A stretch of 64,000 bases of DNA from Siphlonurus alternatus (lineage: Eukaryota > Arthropoda > Insecta > Ephemeroptera > Siphlonuridae). Each line of letters begins with the position of its first letter. Within the stretch, counting starts at the first letter, position 1. The translations under genes and the position numbers were made by a program. Below are positions 1 to 12,085 of the stretch, one piece after another. Under the pieces are notes generated by a model that saw only the letters and a list, made by a program, of their open reading frames with translations, was not told the DNA's origin and did no database searches. Where the stretch lies: NCBI GenBank assembly GCA_949825025.1, contig OX463781.1, positions 41,863,150 through 41,927,149 on the forward strand, given 5' to 3'.

Positions 1-459
1 TAGTATGTAATTAGTAAATAGAAGTACCTAATAGGGTTTAATTAAAAATAAAAATATATGTATTCAAATATACATAAATAGATATATAATATAAGCAATA
101 TGTTTTGTACTGTACGTAACATATCATGTGTGAATATATATAAATATATATGTATTATATTAATATTATATAAAATAATTTTTTACCCTCATCCCTTGCC
201 CCCCCAAAAATTTTACTTTCCCATATATTTTATTATTTCGATCTCTTAAAAAAAGTACTTCCACATTATTTTTAAGTGCCTCCTAAACTTTAAAAAAAAA
301 AAAAAAAAAAAAGTAAACGTTGTTTTCTAATCTTAATTTACATAAATTAATGTAATTCAATTTTCCATAATATTTTCGTGCTCCATATATTAGCACAAAA
401 GCAACTCATATTGTGATAAATTTGCCGGGCACAATGTAAAAGTGAGCACCAAACTATTT
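1..459. other. AT-rich flank, no gene seen
   Basis: AT-rich sequence with a short C run near 198 and an A tract of about 20 bases near 291-312. No open reading frame of note and no recognisable repeat ends were seen. Confidence 0.6.
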
Positions 460-684
460 GTAGTCCCTGTAGATGTCAGGAGTATCGGCGTTGGTTCCTC
501 GCGCGGTCCAAATTGGCGCTCGCTGGCTGCCTGGAGCGGGACAACTACCGTGGGTCGACCTGCCGCTCGTTCGGTGCTCAAAGCTCGCAGTCGCGCGGCC
601 CTCTTTGACCGTATCGCTCCTCCTCATCGCTCTCTGGAGATCTCCACCGCCGCCGCGCAACCTTATTTTCTTCGCTCCAGTTCG
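460..684 (+). other. GC-rich candidate first exon ending at a splice donor
   Basis: This block is far richer in G+C and CpG than its surroundings and stops at a consensus donor, TTCG|GTGAGT, with GT at 685-686. More than one forward frame and a reverse frame are open across it, so coding status cannot be decided. One frame has an ATG at 473 (MSGVSALVPRAVQIG...) and contains a hydrophobic run, LTVSLLLIALW. Another frame, with no nearby ATG, reaches the donor in phase 0 (...QPYFLRSSS). A 5' untranslated exon plus promoter fits equally well. The next good forward exon candidate begins at 58374, also in phase 0, so one gene with a very long intron is possible; that link is inference. Confidence 0.4.
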
Positions 685-1194
685 GTGAGTGCATGGTTCC
701 TTTCCTTTTTTTTTCTCTCTCTCGAGTAAAATAAAACCACTCCGGCGTAATAAATATATAAAAATATAAAGTTACATATTATGTTATACGTACACACGCA
801 AAACAAACTTTGCAATTAGTTTTTATTTGTTATATATATAATTATATTTATTATCTTTTTTAAAAGTAAATTCATGTTAATGTTATGTTTTTTAATTAAA
901 AAAATATGTATTATTATTGTACGAATAGTATAAATAACGTATTACATAAAAATTTCAGATTATGAGGAAAATATTACATATCAACACTTACCTGTTTGAC
1001 AGTGTTTATATGCATAAATTTATTCTATACGTAAAATTAAAAAAATCAAAACTAATTAATCATTTCAATTAAGTATACTATATTCATGTAATTATAAGCG
1101 TATAATACATTAATTGTGATGAATTCAAATTATAACTCAACTACATACAATTAATTATGATAATTACATGATAATATAAAAAGTAATGGATTAG
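685..1194. other. AT-rich stretch, nothing seen
   Basis: Begins with the putative intron donor and a T/CT-rich run, then AT-rich sequence with no reading frame or repeat I can support. Confidence 0.5.
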
Positions 1195-1395
1195 GACGAA
1201 CGTTTGACGATCAGATACGTTGTGGAGAGCACGCTGCACTGGGTGGAACACGTGAACAAATAATAAAAGCGAGCGTGCACGGACCAACGTCACGCTGGCA
1301 TATGTGCTCGCCTTTATCTCTCAAACACGCTTCAGACTGCATGCTAGGCGGGTTGGAAACTCTTGTCAACTTGGTGTGACAATTTAAAATCACCG
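1195..1395. promoter_or_regulatory. GC-rich island with a CACGTG E-box
   Basis: A roughly 200-base island of balanced base composition in AT-rich surroundings. It contains CACGTG near 1249 and GAGCGTGCAC and CAACGTCACGC motifs. No convincing reading frame was found. A regulatory role is inferred from composition and motif content only. Confidence 0.25.
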
Positions 1396-3089
1396 ACGTG
1401 AAAAAAAAAAAAAAAAAAAAATGGGTCATAAAAAAAAAGTTTCAATGTTGTATGTAAAAATTGTGTTGACGACTCTGTCAAAATTATTAGAAAATGTAAA
1501 AAAGAGAGTAAAATATTTGCTTCATACCAATTTATACTAAAATGAACCAAATGTTAATTTTTTTTTCTTTCTCACGCATTATAAATTTAAAAAAAACTAA
1601 CATGTAAACAATTATAGTAAATTAAAATATGTCTTTCAGTTGAAAATTATTCCCCTAAGACCCCTAACACTTTTCAATAATAATTTTAAACTAGGATCTG
1701 ACACATTAATTGAGACAGCAATTTTCATTGCAAAAATTGCTTATAACGTACGTAAAAAGATAAGTTTTATATTATATTAGCTTAAATTTTGCTTGTAAAT
1801 TTTGCATCTAATTATTGTTTACATAATATACTCTATACGTAACAATAATATCATAAATTATAAAAAAGGAAATTTCTTCACATTTTCAGCCTTTCCCTGT
1901 ATGTTTAACTTGATAAAATAAAGTAATAATGCCCGAGACAGAATTATAACTTGAGAGGAAGAGAAGGAAAAAAAAATCGGGCAAAGTCGAGAAGAGTTTA
2001 TCAAGTAAGTTTGTAGAGAGTGAGTGCTTTGCTCGTTTCTGACATAAGTTTGGCGAGTTGCCCATAAGACTTACAGCACTCAATTTGCCAACACGGTTAT
2101 CCTCCTTTAAACTTTGTGTATATAAGTGTTGATATAATTTCTTTTAGAAGTAAACAAAATAAGAAATATATATATTAAAGTTTAAGAGAAAAACAATAAG
2201 CTAAATTTTATTAACTCAGAATGTTAATTATTTCATGTTTTTTATGATTTTTTTTTAATTGTTGTGTTTTATAGTGCCTACTAATAATAATTAGATTAAT
2301 TAGCATTATAGAAATAATTAAATAATAACGTGGAGAATATATTCATAATCTTTATTGTTTTTCGATTGATAATACAATATAAGCAAGTCAATAATATTAA
2401 ACTCAAGACATAACGTCGATCGTCCATATTTATACATAAATAACAACTTAATTGTATCACTATGCACAACAAAGTATAAAATACATAATATATCACAGAT
2501 CACAAAATAGTTCAATATATTCTCTATGATAATAACATAATATAAAATTTATTCTACAATCCATATATAATAAAACAATTTTACAGCATTTTCATCACTA
2601 ATATTATGCTGTAGAAAAATTATGCTTTGTTAAGAAAGTGTTAGTTGTGTTGGTGGCATTCGGTTAGAGTTATAATTTATAATACAATAAAATTATTAAA
2701 TTGAAATGATAAAAAAAAGCAAAAATAGAATGCAAAATGTTATTTTTCAATGTCTCCTCATATAATATACAATACATTGTATTATAATATATATTATGTA
2801 GTAAAAATATTGAAGTGGCATTATCACACTGAAAATAAGGTGGATAACCAGGATAACTTTATATATAATGTAACGATATCATTAAAAAACAATACATATC
2901 TTTGCAAAGTGTCATGATAAGAGCTATTATAAATTACACATTACATTGTCACTTTGAAGAAGTACATACATATGGAGGTACTTGCAAGAGAAACTGATGT
3001 AACAGCGACGACGTGTCATGGCACAATATAATATAATAATGATGTCTTCAAGTTGTATACACTTCGAAACGTTACGAACGTTCCATTTT
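1396..3089. other. AT-rich stretch, no supported feature
   Basis: AT-rich sequence with an A tract at about 1401-1421. Short open frames of 60-70 codons occur here but have the composition expected of chance frames in AT-rich DNA. Confidence 0.5.
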
Positions 3090-4140
3090 TGTGGGCGTTA
3101 TTTTGGAAGACATGTAAAAATGTCATATTCCCACTTATCCTTAAAGGCCTTCTGAACCTTTTCACAGTATTAAGTGCACGGTTAGCTTTGCTTCAGGGTG
3201 ATTCGGCTGCATATTTTTTTTGGTTTCAGTAGCACAAATATCAGAGATAATAGCCGATGAAGAAGCACCTGTGACGTCACTCACGCTCATTCAGCGGCGA
3301 CAATATAGGGAAATCCCTGCAAAAGATAGGTTCACTCCCGCTGCAACCACGGCCACAATTTTACTTCTGGAATTTTGAAACTTTACCAGGGCAGTCTTGA
3401 TAGTATTTGTCAAATAGACTGAAAGAATTTTTTTGGTGGCGTGTGTACAGATTGAGTTATTGCGGTTGCAAGATAAGCTAAAAATTTAACATTGTTTTCC
3501 TATACAACATTTTTGCTCCTCTTTCTACCGCAATAACTCGGTTTGTATGAATGTCATCAAAAAAAATCTTTCAGGCTATTTGAAAAATACTATCAAGACT
3601 GCCCTGGTAAAGTTTCAAAATTCCAGAAGTAAAATTGTGGCCGTGGTTGCAGCGAGAGTGAACCTACTATCTTTTGCAGGGATTTCCCTATATTGTCGCC
3701 GCTGAATGAGCGTGAGTGACGTCACAGGTTCCTTTTCATCGGCTATTATCTCTGATATTTGTGCTGCTGAAACAAAAAAATTTATGCAGCCGAATCATAC
3801 TAAAGCAAAGCTAACCGTGTACTTAATTTTGTGCAAAGGTTCATAAGGCCTTTAACACTTCTAAATCTAATATTATTACGTATTTTTTTTTACCTCAAAA
3901 ATACGTCTTTAATTCTACTTTTTCGCTCAAAGTGAGGTTGAAAATGGATATATTTTTAAAATTTTCTGCTCAATAAAAGGAAAGAATACAAAATCTCGTC
4001 TTTAACCCTAGAAAATAGAAAGAAAAAAGACGAAAAGATATGTTAAAAATTAAAAAAAAAATAATAAAATCGATTAAAATCTCTTTTGGAAGGACCTACA
4101 ACTTAAATTTATTAATCGACGAGCTTAAGTTTCAAAATTA
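3090..4140 (+). repeat. Dispersed repeat Q, copy 1, interrupted by a hairpin element
   Basis: The part after 3855 (CACTTCTAAATCTAATATT, then poly-T, CTCAAAAATACG and AAAGTGAGGTTGAAAAT) matches four other places here: 15500-15795, 27020-27770, 30300-30446 (reverse) and 55690-55960. The shared core is close to CTAAACCTAATCTTATTACG followed by a T tract, CTCAAAAATAC and AAAGTGAGGATGAAAT. No terminal inverted repeats were seen, so it may be a SINE or a fragment of a larger element. The left limit is uncertain. The 3141-3855 hairpin sits at the TTAA just before CTAAAYCTAAT. Confidence 0.5.
3141..3855. mobile_element. 715-base hairpin (MITE-like) element with TTAA ends
   Basis: The two halves are near reverse complements over the whole length. 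The left end reads TTAAAGGCCTTCTGAACC and the right end GGTTCATAAGGCCTTTAA. Long matching segments include GACGTCACTCACGCTCATTC, TTCCAGAAGTAAAATTG and TCAAGACTGCCCTGG. The centre is near 3495. It has no coding capacity and so depended on enzymes encoded elsewhere. TTAA at both edges is the target used by piggyBac-type transposases, but other families can look similar. Each arm carries one TGACGTCA (3272 and 3717). Confidence 0.8.
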
Positions 4141-4606
4141 TTGATAAGTGATAACTTTCCGAATTTCTAGAACTGTACTATTTAGCTCCATCTGCCTTTG
4201 TATTATAAATTATATCTTGTTACAGTATTATGCAATTTCAAGTACTTAAGTATCATCATATAAGAAATGTAATGTATCCATCTTTTATATTCTATAAAGT
4301 ATTATATGCTATGGATAAAATGATGTTGCAATTTATATAATTCGATTGTATCATGTTTTATTCATGCTCATGCATGTCAATATCTCTCAAATTACTTGTG
4401 GTGAAGTATTATACTTGTAACTTATAATTATACATGAATTATTATTTTAATAAAATATAGAATAATATTATATAATTATAAATATTGAAAATTGAAGTAC
4501 CTTGTTATATCAAGTATTTTTCATCAATGCTAAACGAGCTCATAATATAGACAATTTTATCATAAAAATTATAATATTATTTGGTTATATTATTAAGGGG
4601 AAAAAT

Positions 4607-4797
<191 letters not shown>

Positions 4798-5219
4798 TTG
4801 CAATATGTTTATTTATAATTGTGATAAAATGAAAGACACAAATAAATTAAATGTGTATTATCAAAGTTAATTATCAAAATTGACGAGGGAAATATTGTGG
4901 GATTTGTGGGCTATATAGTTGATGAAAAAACAAAATTAAGTCATTTTTTTAATAACGTTTTTATTTTTCATTATTTTCTATCTCTATTTATCGTTTTGTG
5001 GATACTAAATAGTAAGTACTGGACTATATGTGAAAGGAGCATAAAGAATTTCGGTTTAAAAAGGGAATTGAAGAAAGTTTTTGTTGGATGCTTTAGAAAA
5101 AAGAAAAAAAAGGAGATTGGATATTGAAAAGTTTTTACGATTACTTTTTTGCTTCTTTTATTCTATTTTTATTATCGAACATAATAATAATAATATATAT
5201 AATATTATAGCACATAATG
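4798..5219. other. AT-rich stretch, no supported feature
   Basis: AT-rich. A short chance-like frame ending in a lysine-rich tail (4897-5127) comes from A-rich DNA and is not supported as a gene. Confidence 0.5.
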
Positions 5220-5369
5220 AGGTCGATTCACGAAAGAGATTTTTATAATATAACCCAAAAAGTTGTCCACGTTTCTTACTAACCGCGGTTAGCGCCAACC
5301 TAATTCAATGACACTAAACGTGGTTATTAGTGAGATATCTGGATCACCCTCTTCGTGAATCATGTCCAA
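5220..5369. mobile_element. Hairpin element family A, copy 1
   Basis: Ends are inverted repeats built on GATTCACGAA...TTCGTGAATC, with internal ACCGCGGTTAGCG and CTAAACGTGGTTA segments. The same arrangement recurs at 11944-12085, 27968-28106 and, degraded on the left, at 38195-38312. No coding sequence. Confidence 0.75.
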
Positions 5370-6655
5370 TATATATTTATATAGTATATAATATTTTATG
5401 TATGTAATAATTCCGTATGAAAATGGATTAGAATATTATTATGTGTTTTTCAATATGCGTGATATTTACAAAATCAGTATTTTTTTAATTTACAGGATGC
5501 AATGTATGTAACTATTCTCACGTATTCTGTAAATAAAATATAATATTCCCAGAAAGTACGCAATGTGACAATTTATTATTATTTTAATAATAATATTATT
5601 TTATTATTGAAAGGAGTTGACATCCCAACATTTGTACAACAGAGCACTCAATGATTACAAAAATATAGAAATAGAAAATTTAATTACAGGAAATGAAATG
5701 TCGAGGAATACACTTCTTCTTTTTTTTTTATTGTAACAATTTGTGTAAGTGCTTTTGTTCTATGTGCGAATGTTGATGTTAAGATCTACTGAAAGCTATT
5801 TCAGTGTATCGAAGTTCGAACTAATTATTTATTATGTTTGTGTTCCTCCTCAGTGAAGACGCAACAATTAATTTCTATCCAATATAGTTATTAATAGCGT
5901 TTTATTAACAAAGTAGTGAAATGTATAATACCTTTATTAAATAAAACAACACTTTTTAGCACTTAATTTTTATATATGATCGCTTCAGAATGATAATTAC
6001 TTAAATTTGATGCAATTAACTCAACTGAACTCAAAGTTCAAAGTTTAATTTTTTTTTTCTTGAGTTAATTCTAAACTGTAAAGCGAAGATTTGATCATTT
6101 TTTTTAATGATATTATATTAGCTTTTATATATTATACACTTTACCGGTATAGTTGATATGGTATGAACCTCATTAAACAACAAATTATAGTAAATGAAAA
6201 TTCTTGAAGTTAATAACTCTATACATTCTTCGCTTTAATCCCTTCGCTCGCCTCGCATCCCCCGCATTAATTATCAAGTTATTGATGCTAATTCAAAATT
6301 CTTCACACTTCACATCTTTCAGATGAAAGGAAACTTTGAGGTAGAAATTATGGAAATTTTATCTCACACGTTGTGTTTTTAAAAATTTCAAATTTAAAAC
6401 CGTAAATAAGATGAATAGTTCTGTTATTTTTTTACAAAGTTATAAAATATTATTTATATGATAAACGGTAGGCGTACAATATAGACATAAGGAGAGTGGA
6501 GATTATAAACTTCCCCAATTAAATAAACTGAATGTTCGTGCGTCCCCGCATTAATCACCAATCGTGTCATTTTTTGATACATTTAAAAAAAAAATATTTT
6601 CAAAAACACGCATATGGCTTGTAAATCCAGCTTTGATATAATATGTGTTAGTATA
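5370..6655. other. AT-rich stretch, no supported feature
   Basis: AT-rich DNA with no reading frame, inverted repeat or tandem array that I can support. Confidence 0.5.
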
Positions 6656-6659
6656 CTTA

Positions 6660-6775
6660 TCTCCTGATTTAGCCGAGCGGACGGATGTTTGGAGCATGCT
6701 CGGATTATGCGACGCTCGTCTGAGTCACGTGGTGTTGATGACGTCACATGGAGAACATTCACGTTGCTTCGTGAC
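6660..6775. promoter_or_regulatory. GC-rich island with CRE and E-box motifs
   Basis: A short island containing GAGTCACGTGG, the full CRE palindrome TGACGTCA at 6739-6746 and GACACGTGAA within about 60 bases. Known binders of such sites are CREB/ATF bZIP and bHLH factors. No exon structure is evident. Confidence 0.35.
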
Positions 6776-8086
6776 ACGTGAATAAATTGAAAACGTACTT
6801 TAAATATTTACAATAATTTATTGTAATGTAATGTGCTTCCTGGACCGTGCGGAAATTTGAGTGCTACCACAAAAAGAATATTTTTATTTATTTATTTTTT
6901 TTAAATTAAAGTAACTCCTATACACTAACAAATTTTATATTATTTCAAAGGTGGATTTAATGGTTCTAAATATTATTTTTATTTTATTTTCTCTTTCATG
7001 GGCAATACAGAGTACATAAATTACATAATATATTAAGTCAAAAGTAAAAACTGTGTCCATGAGGCAAATGAAAAAGATTGCTGAGCAGTCCATTTACAGG
7101 ATTGTGTCCATTCACCTGATAAATAATAATTATAATTTATTCTGGTTGATGATAAATATAATATTTTTGGAAAAAGGAAAATAAAAATTTGTATTTATTA
7201 TTCAAATATATATTTGCAATTTTAATGATGTTTTCATAATTCTTTAGAATCATACGAAATATTATATTTTTTTTAAATTTAAATAATTTTACTTGTTTTA
7301 CTCACAACGTCTTAAGATGCAATTTTAGAAATAAACTTCCATCACACCTCCATTGCTGGTGTCTTTTAATATGTAAAACGATACGCCTGAGGACCTAAAA
7401 AGATACATTTCCAACTTGCTGTCACTGTTTTCTATATCAAGTATTGTATATTATAATTATGATTTGCAATTCAAATTAGCTTATTGTAATTATTATACAC
7501 TGTCATGTTTGAAAACGTGGTGATGACAGCCGTGAAGTTTTGTAATGTGTTTCAAGAAACAGTTTTCTAGTAAATAAAAACTTATATGTTATAAAGTTTC
7601 AAGGTGCAAAAACAATAGAAAAAATAAATACATTGAATACGCTGTGTTTTAAAAGCTGAATAAAAACCGCATCAAGTTTATATGTAATACGTATATAAAA
7701 GTTATATACAAAATTATGAAATTATATTTTATTCAGATCGTTAAAAAGCATTTCGTAAGAAACTGAGAATTAAAATTTTATTGTATATTTTACATGTATG
7801 TAATCTGCTTCTATTAAAAATAATAATAATAAAGTGACTGTTTTTAGGATAACGTTCAATATTTACTTCTTACATCTTATGGTATATAAGTAAATGAAGG
7901 AATACAATCAATATTTATCAATTATGCTATAAAATAATTCAGTATATGAACGTAATATGTATGGGCAATCCACAATAAATTTAATATCACAAATCGATAG
8001 AGGATCTCAAATTACATAAAAATTCAGCATGTTATACGCGGCATGTAATACAATAACGTGGTATCATATATTTTTGTAAGTGGCGG
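6776..8086. other. AT-rich stretch, no supported feature
   Basis: No supported gene, repeat end or array was found in this stretch. Confidence 0.5.
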
Positions 8087-8264
8087 CAAGCTCGGACTGG
8101 CTATAAGATTGGGTAAGAGATCCCTTACTGGCCTCTCTACTTTTTAATACAGAGAGTATACAAAAAGTTATAGCCTCACGCAGGCCCCCTTCAAAGTGGC
8201 CCCTGTTGCCTGTAATGTCCATATGGCCCTGACTGGCCCCTTATAGCTTCCCAGTCCGAGCTTG
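8087..8264. mobile_element. MITE-like element T with 14-base terminal inverted repeats
   Basis: The left end CAAGCTCGGACTGG and right end CCAGTCCGAGCTTG are exact inverted repeats enclosing about 150 bases with several GGCCCC/GGCCCT motifs. The interior is GC-richer than its surroundings and non-coding. Confidence 0.7.
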
Positions 8265-8767
8265 AGTGGCAGCTTGTGAGGGGGATTCAGTGCCTATTAT
8301 ATTTGTTATTATACTTATTAATTGTTAGAAAATTTCTTATATTTCGAATATTTTTTTATTATGACTAAAAAATATTTTAACATTGAATTTTTCTCCCCAT
8401 TTGCGTGCATGAGTCCTAGCTGTATTAAAGCACACGGCAGCCTTCTCTCACGAATATCTTTGCTATTATTTGTTCTCTTGAAGTATAATATTATAAGAAA
8501 TAATGATTACCTAGACTTTAGATGTACAGAGAAACAAAAACTTTACATTACATCGATTTTAACGTCTGAAACAAATTGACAATTCCTCAAAAATTTAAAA
8601 ATGTTAAATTTACTTAATTCAGAATCTTTACGTAATAGGTAATAAGCTATACATTTCGTGAAGTTTATCTGAAAATATATTTGACAAATTTCAATTATCG
8701 TAACCTGAATTGTCTAATGTCAGTACCTTGAGGAATTGGGGTACCTCCAATTTGAGATCTGCCTAAA

Positions 8768-8890
8768 ATAGGTCCATTTATTTTTTATTTATTTGTTTAT
8801 TTCACCCAAAAAAAACACATTAAATACATGATTACATAGCTAATTATGGGTGTGGATTGCAGCAAATCATGCACCGATGACACTATTTCA
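8768..8890 (-). mobile_element. Possible LINE 3' tail
   Basis: A TTTATTTATTTGTTTATTTC run passes directly into lower-AT sequence (CACCCAAAAAAAACACATT, then ATACATGATTACATAGC). This layout resembles the 3' end of the LINE fragment at 13018 in the same orientation. No coding part is present, so the call rests on layout alone. Confidence 0.25.
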
Positions 8891-9511
8891 CATATATTAA
8901 GTGGCTACAATCTTTTAAAATAATAACAGTATGCATAAGTCTTTAGCTGCAAGCTTGTCAAACAAAATTAATCATAATAAATTATTTTTACAAAGGTAGT
9001 GTTTCTTTAAAAAGTTTAAAACACTATACCAGGAAACTGATTGGGTATAATATACGATGCGCTTATTTATAAAATATTTTTCATCAAGCAAATTTCAGTG
9101 AAGATATTTTGATAAGGCTCTGCTCTTGAGAATTACAACAATATTTGTCAGCATCCTGTTGCCCTGTGTGATTCTTGGTATAATATATTATCAACCTGTA
9201 TTATAAGTGAGATTAGCAGCAAATTAATATTCGGATCGCGTCAAAATCCCTGGGGGAACGTAAAACGATTTAAACTCATTGAGCCGAGGAAAATTTACCC
9301 CCATAAGTTTCTTTGTTTCATAAAATTTATAGTGTATATTACGCCTGGAGCTTCTGTCTTGTTTTGTTCATGGCTGCCTTGAAGAATCTTAGATTTTCCT
9401 TTTGTTGCTAGGCAACAAAGCAAAACTGATTTTATGCATTAATTCTTATTTTAATTTCTATTTGATTTGTTGCAAACCTGTTTTTAATTCACTGGGTTTT
9501 TAATACATCGA

Positions 9512-9819
9512 ATCCCCTATCAGCTAGTAGCTAAAATATCAGGTATACAAATTCGATCTAGTTTTCAAAGTATGAATTTTTAAAGTTAACTTATAAATTT
9601 AACATGTGGAGAAATGAAACTTCATGTTAAATTAGTCAACATTAAAAATTAATAACTCAACAACTAGATTCAATTTGTATGCGGGACCTGATATTTTATC
9701 CATATGTTTTATCTATGATACGGAATGTAGAGAAGAACATTTTATAATAATATAATACAATGTTTCATAATTTTTATGCGTGGGAATTTTTTAATTAGGG
9801 CGTGTTACCTTATCCTTAA
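9512..9819. mobile_element. Hairpin element family O, copy 1 (rearranged)
   Basis: Shares TCCCCTATCAG, GCTAAAATATCAGGTATA, TTTCATAATTTT and a right end GTTACCTTATCCTTAA with the cleaner copy at 35054-35291. Inside it a second hairpin is visible (ATACAAATTCGATCTAGTT against AACTAGATTCAATTTGTAT). The left end is not clear. Confidence 0.55.
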
Positions 9820-10301
9820 TAGTACTATACGTATCAAAATAATATAAAAATTATTATGTAATTTTTTTTACCTGCTGGATAATATTATATGAAACTAACT
9901 TCACGGCAACTCTGTTATTCAAATAAATCATAACTTGTGGGCACGTGTACAGTACATAATGAAAATTTGACATTCAGAATTCAATAAATTGTTTGTATTA
10001 ATTAAGCTTTATTTTCAATAATATGAATTAATTATCGTAACCACACAATTAACTCAAATAGTCATATTATATTTGATTGTACTGGAATATGATTGATTTA
10101 TTATTTACATTTTCCTCATGAATCATGAATACATAAACAAGCTTCATAGCTAATTAAATAGAAGATTATTATGTTCAAATTAAAAATTAAAAAAATATAT
10201 AATTATTTACGAAATAAAATTAAAGATATTCATGATTTTATTTTTATTGTACTTACAATTTGTTAGATTTTTTTACAACAAAATGATGTCACAAAAACAT
10301 A

Positions 10302-10635
10302 CTTCAAGGTAAAGATAACGTCGGTCAGCTGTTTTATTTTTTTTTTAGCTCCATTTGATTAACATGTAAACCTTAGCAAATTCACAAAAATTCTGACATT
10401 ATTTTGAGAGTGCCTAAGAGCCATATAAAAAGTTTCAAAACAATTTAACGAGCCGATTTTTTTAATTAAGTTTTTAGTTTGTCTCTCCATGGGAAAGCCC
10501 TATGCTGTGTGAAAATTTAATAAATTAATTTAAAAAAAATCGGCTCGTTAAATTGTTTTGAATTTTTTTTTATGGCTTTTAGGCACTAATATCTCTGTCC
10601 CTCAAATTTTTTTCCAGAATTTTGTGAATTTATAT
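10302..10635. mobile_element. Hairpin element family B, copy 1 (right end lost)
   Basis: The left end TTCAAGGTAAAGATAACG and the arms (CAAAACAATTTAACGAGCCG against CGGCTCGTTAAATTGTTTTG) match the complete copies at 17311-17692 and 53867-54266. The loop contains GTCTCTCCATGGGAAAGC. The right arm stops after TTGTGAATTT, before the AGGTTTACATG found in the other copies. Confidence 0.75.
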
Positions 10636-10729
10636 GAAGAAAAAGTACTAAAATAATAATAATATTTAAATGATGTACTGTTTATTGTAATGTAAGCTTT
10701 ATACAGTAGCCTTGAAGTCACTTAAAAGA

Positions 10730-11060
10730 GAGTTACAAGTGATTAGCACTCAGTAGGCATGCAAGCAAATGGCTGTCGAGAGAGAGAGAGAGAGAGATAC
10801 AAGCGGTCATCCATCCAGGCCGCGTGCCTCAGGTATGGACCTTGACATGTAATATCTGACGTGGATCAGCTCAACTCACAGGCGTGACGAAGTGATACAG
10901 GTGGGCGTGGCAACCGGCGTGTGAAGGAGTCTCTCTCTCGCTGTGTCGTGACGTCACACACGGTGCTGGGAGGTCGACCTTATTATATGTTGCTAATGGA
11001 GCCACCGCCGCAGTACTGGCAGTAGCCACGCAAACCACTGACGTCACTTTTTCAGCTCGT
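10730..11060. promoter_or_regulatory. GC-rich island with two CRE palindromes
   Basis: A 300-base GC-richer island with (GA)n at about 10780-10797, CT-rich stretches, and TGACGTCA at 10949-10956 and 11039-11046. A 64-codon reverse-strand frame crosses it, but without splice or start signals that would support a gene. A regulatory reading is inferred. Confidence 0.35.
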
Positions 11061-11087
11061 GCCACTCAAATCAGTTCATAAATTATA

Positions 11088-11273
11088 TAGTAAAATTTAA
11101 TTTAATATTCTAACAGGTAGTAGCCGGAAGTGTCAAATTTGTATCTTTTAAATTTGTAATTTAGTTTTTGAAACTTTTAAAGTATATGTGTGAAATTGTA
11201 ACGCTGAAATACGAATTTAAAGACCTGCAGAATCCTTACACTTCCGGAGGGAATTTCATGTAAATTTGACTAT
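11088..11273. mobile_element. Hairpin element family C, copy 1
   Basis: Carries AGTAGCCGGAAGTGT near the left, AAATTGTAACGCTGAAATACGA inside and CACTTCCGGAGGGAAT...AAATTTGACT at the right. Family C recurs five more times in this window and its ends read TACAGTCAAATTT and AAATTTGACTGTA. The left terminus of this copy is eroded. Confidence 0.7.
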
Positions 11274-11829
11274 TGTCACATTACTGGTTGGTTACTAAAG
11301 GTAATAATATACTGCAATAGTATGTGAACATAGCCCTCCCAGTGCTTATGCTTGCATGACTTATAACACTTGTATGTATACCAAGTATAAGCAGTAAACA
11401 TATTACACTCATTGTCATATAGTTACTTAATTAGTGTAATGAAGTTGTGTTTAATTAGTATAATTTCAAAATAATAGTATTTAACTTTCTAATATACGCT
11501 TTATATTTTTTGTAATCTTTTTATCAAACAATAATTTAATGTACATTTAAAATTATGGAGCATCATGCACATGATACAGTATAACGTTGAAGACATCCTA
11601 ATTAATAATTATAAATATTGAATACACAAAACATATTAAAAACAACGATATAACATTTTTTAAATTATTTTTTTCTATCATGTTTTAGTTGGAGAGTGAA
11701 AATTATTTAAGGATTGACCTCAGTTGATTGAGATATCGGAATCGCCCCCCTTAAATGCTATAAGATTTGCAGATAACTTAGAACTCACCATCAATAGAGG
11801 TGGCATGTAAATTTTGAAGTGGATCGGTC

Positions 11830-11865
11830 CAGAGAGCGTATATTCAATATATGCTCTCTGCCCAT
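11830..11865. repeat. 36-base palindromic insertion flanked by GATCGGTC
   Basis: The block contains CAGAGAGCGTATATT and its near complement AATATATGCTCTCTG, followed by CCCAT. The 8-base word GATCGGTC stands directly before it (11822-11829) and directly after it (11866-11873). The other copy of repeat R lacks the block. Confidence 0.6.
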
Positions 11866-11943
11866 GATCGGTCATATCAGTTTTGAGCAAACTGAGGTAG
11901 AAGTTTAACATCGGCCTTATGAACGGAAACCAGAAATGGAGCT

Positions 11944-12085
11944 AATGGGTGCGATTCACGAAGCAGTTAGCCAGGTTTCTAACCACATTTAACTAGGTGG
12001 TTTAATACGTAAAATAGGTATAGTAACGTGGTTAAGCTAAACGTGGTTAGAAACCTGGCTAACTGCTTTGTGAATCGCACCCATT
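11944..12085. mobile_element. Hairpin element family A, copy 2 (near-perfect)
   Basis: The outer arms are exact inverted repeats (AATGGGTGCGATTCACGAAG against a right arm ending GAATCGCACCCATT, with one mismatch in CTTTGTGA), and the inner arms TTAGCCAGGTTTCTAACCAC also pair. It lies inside dispersed repeat R. The high arm identity suggests a recent insertion. Confidence 0.8.
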
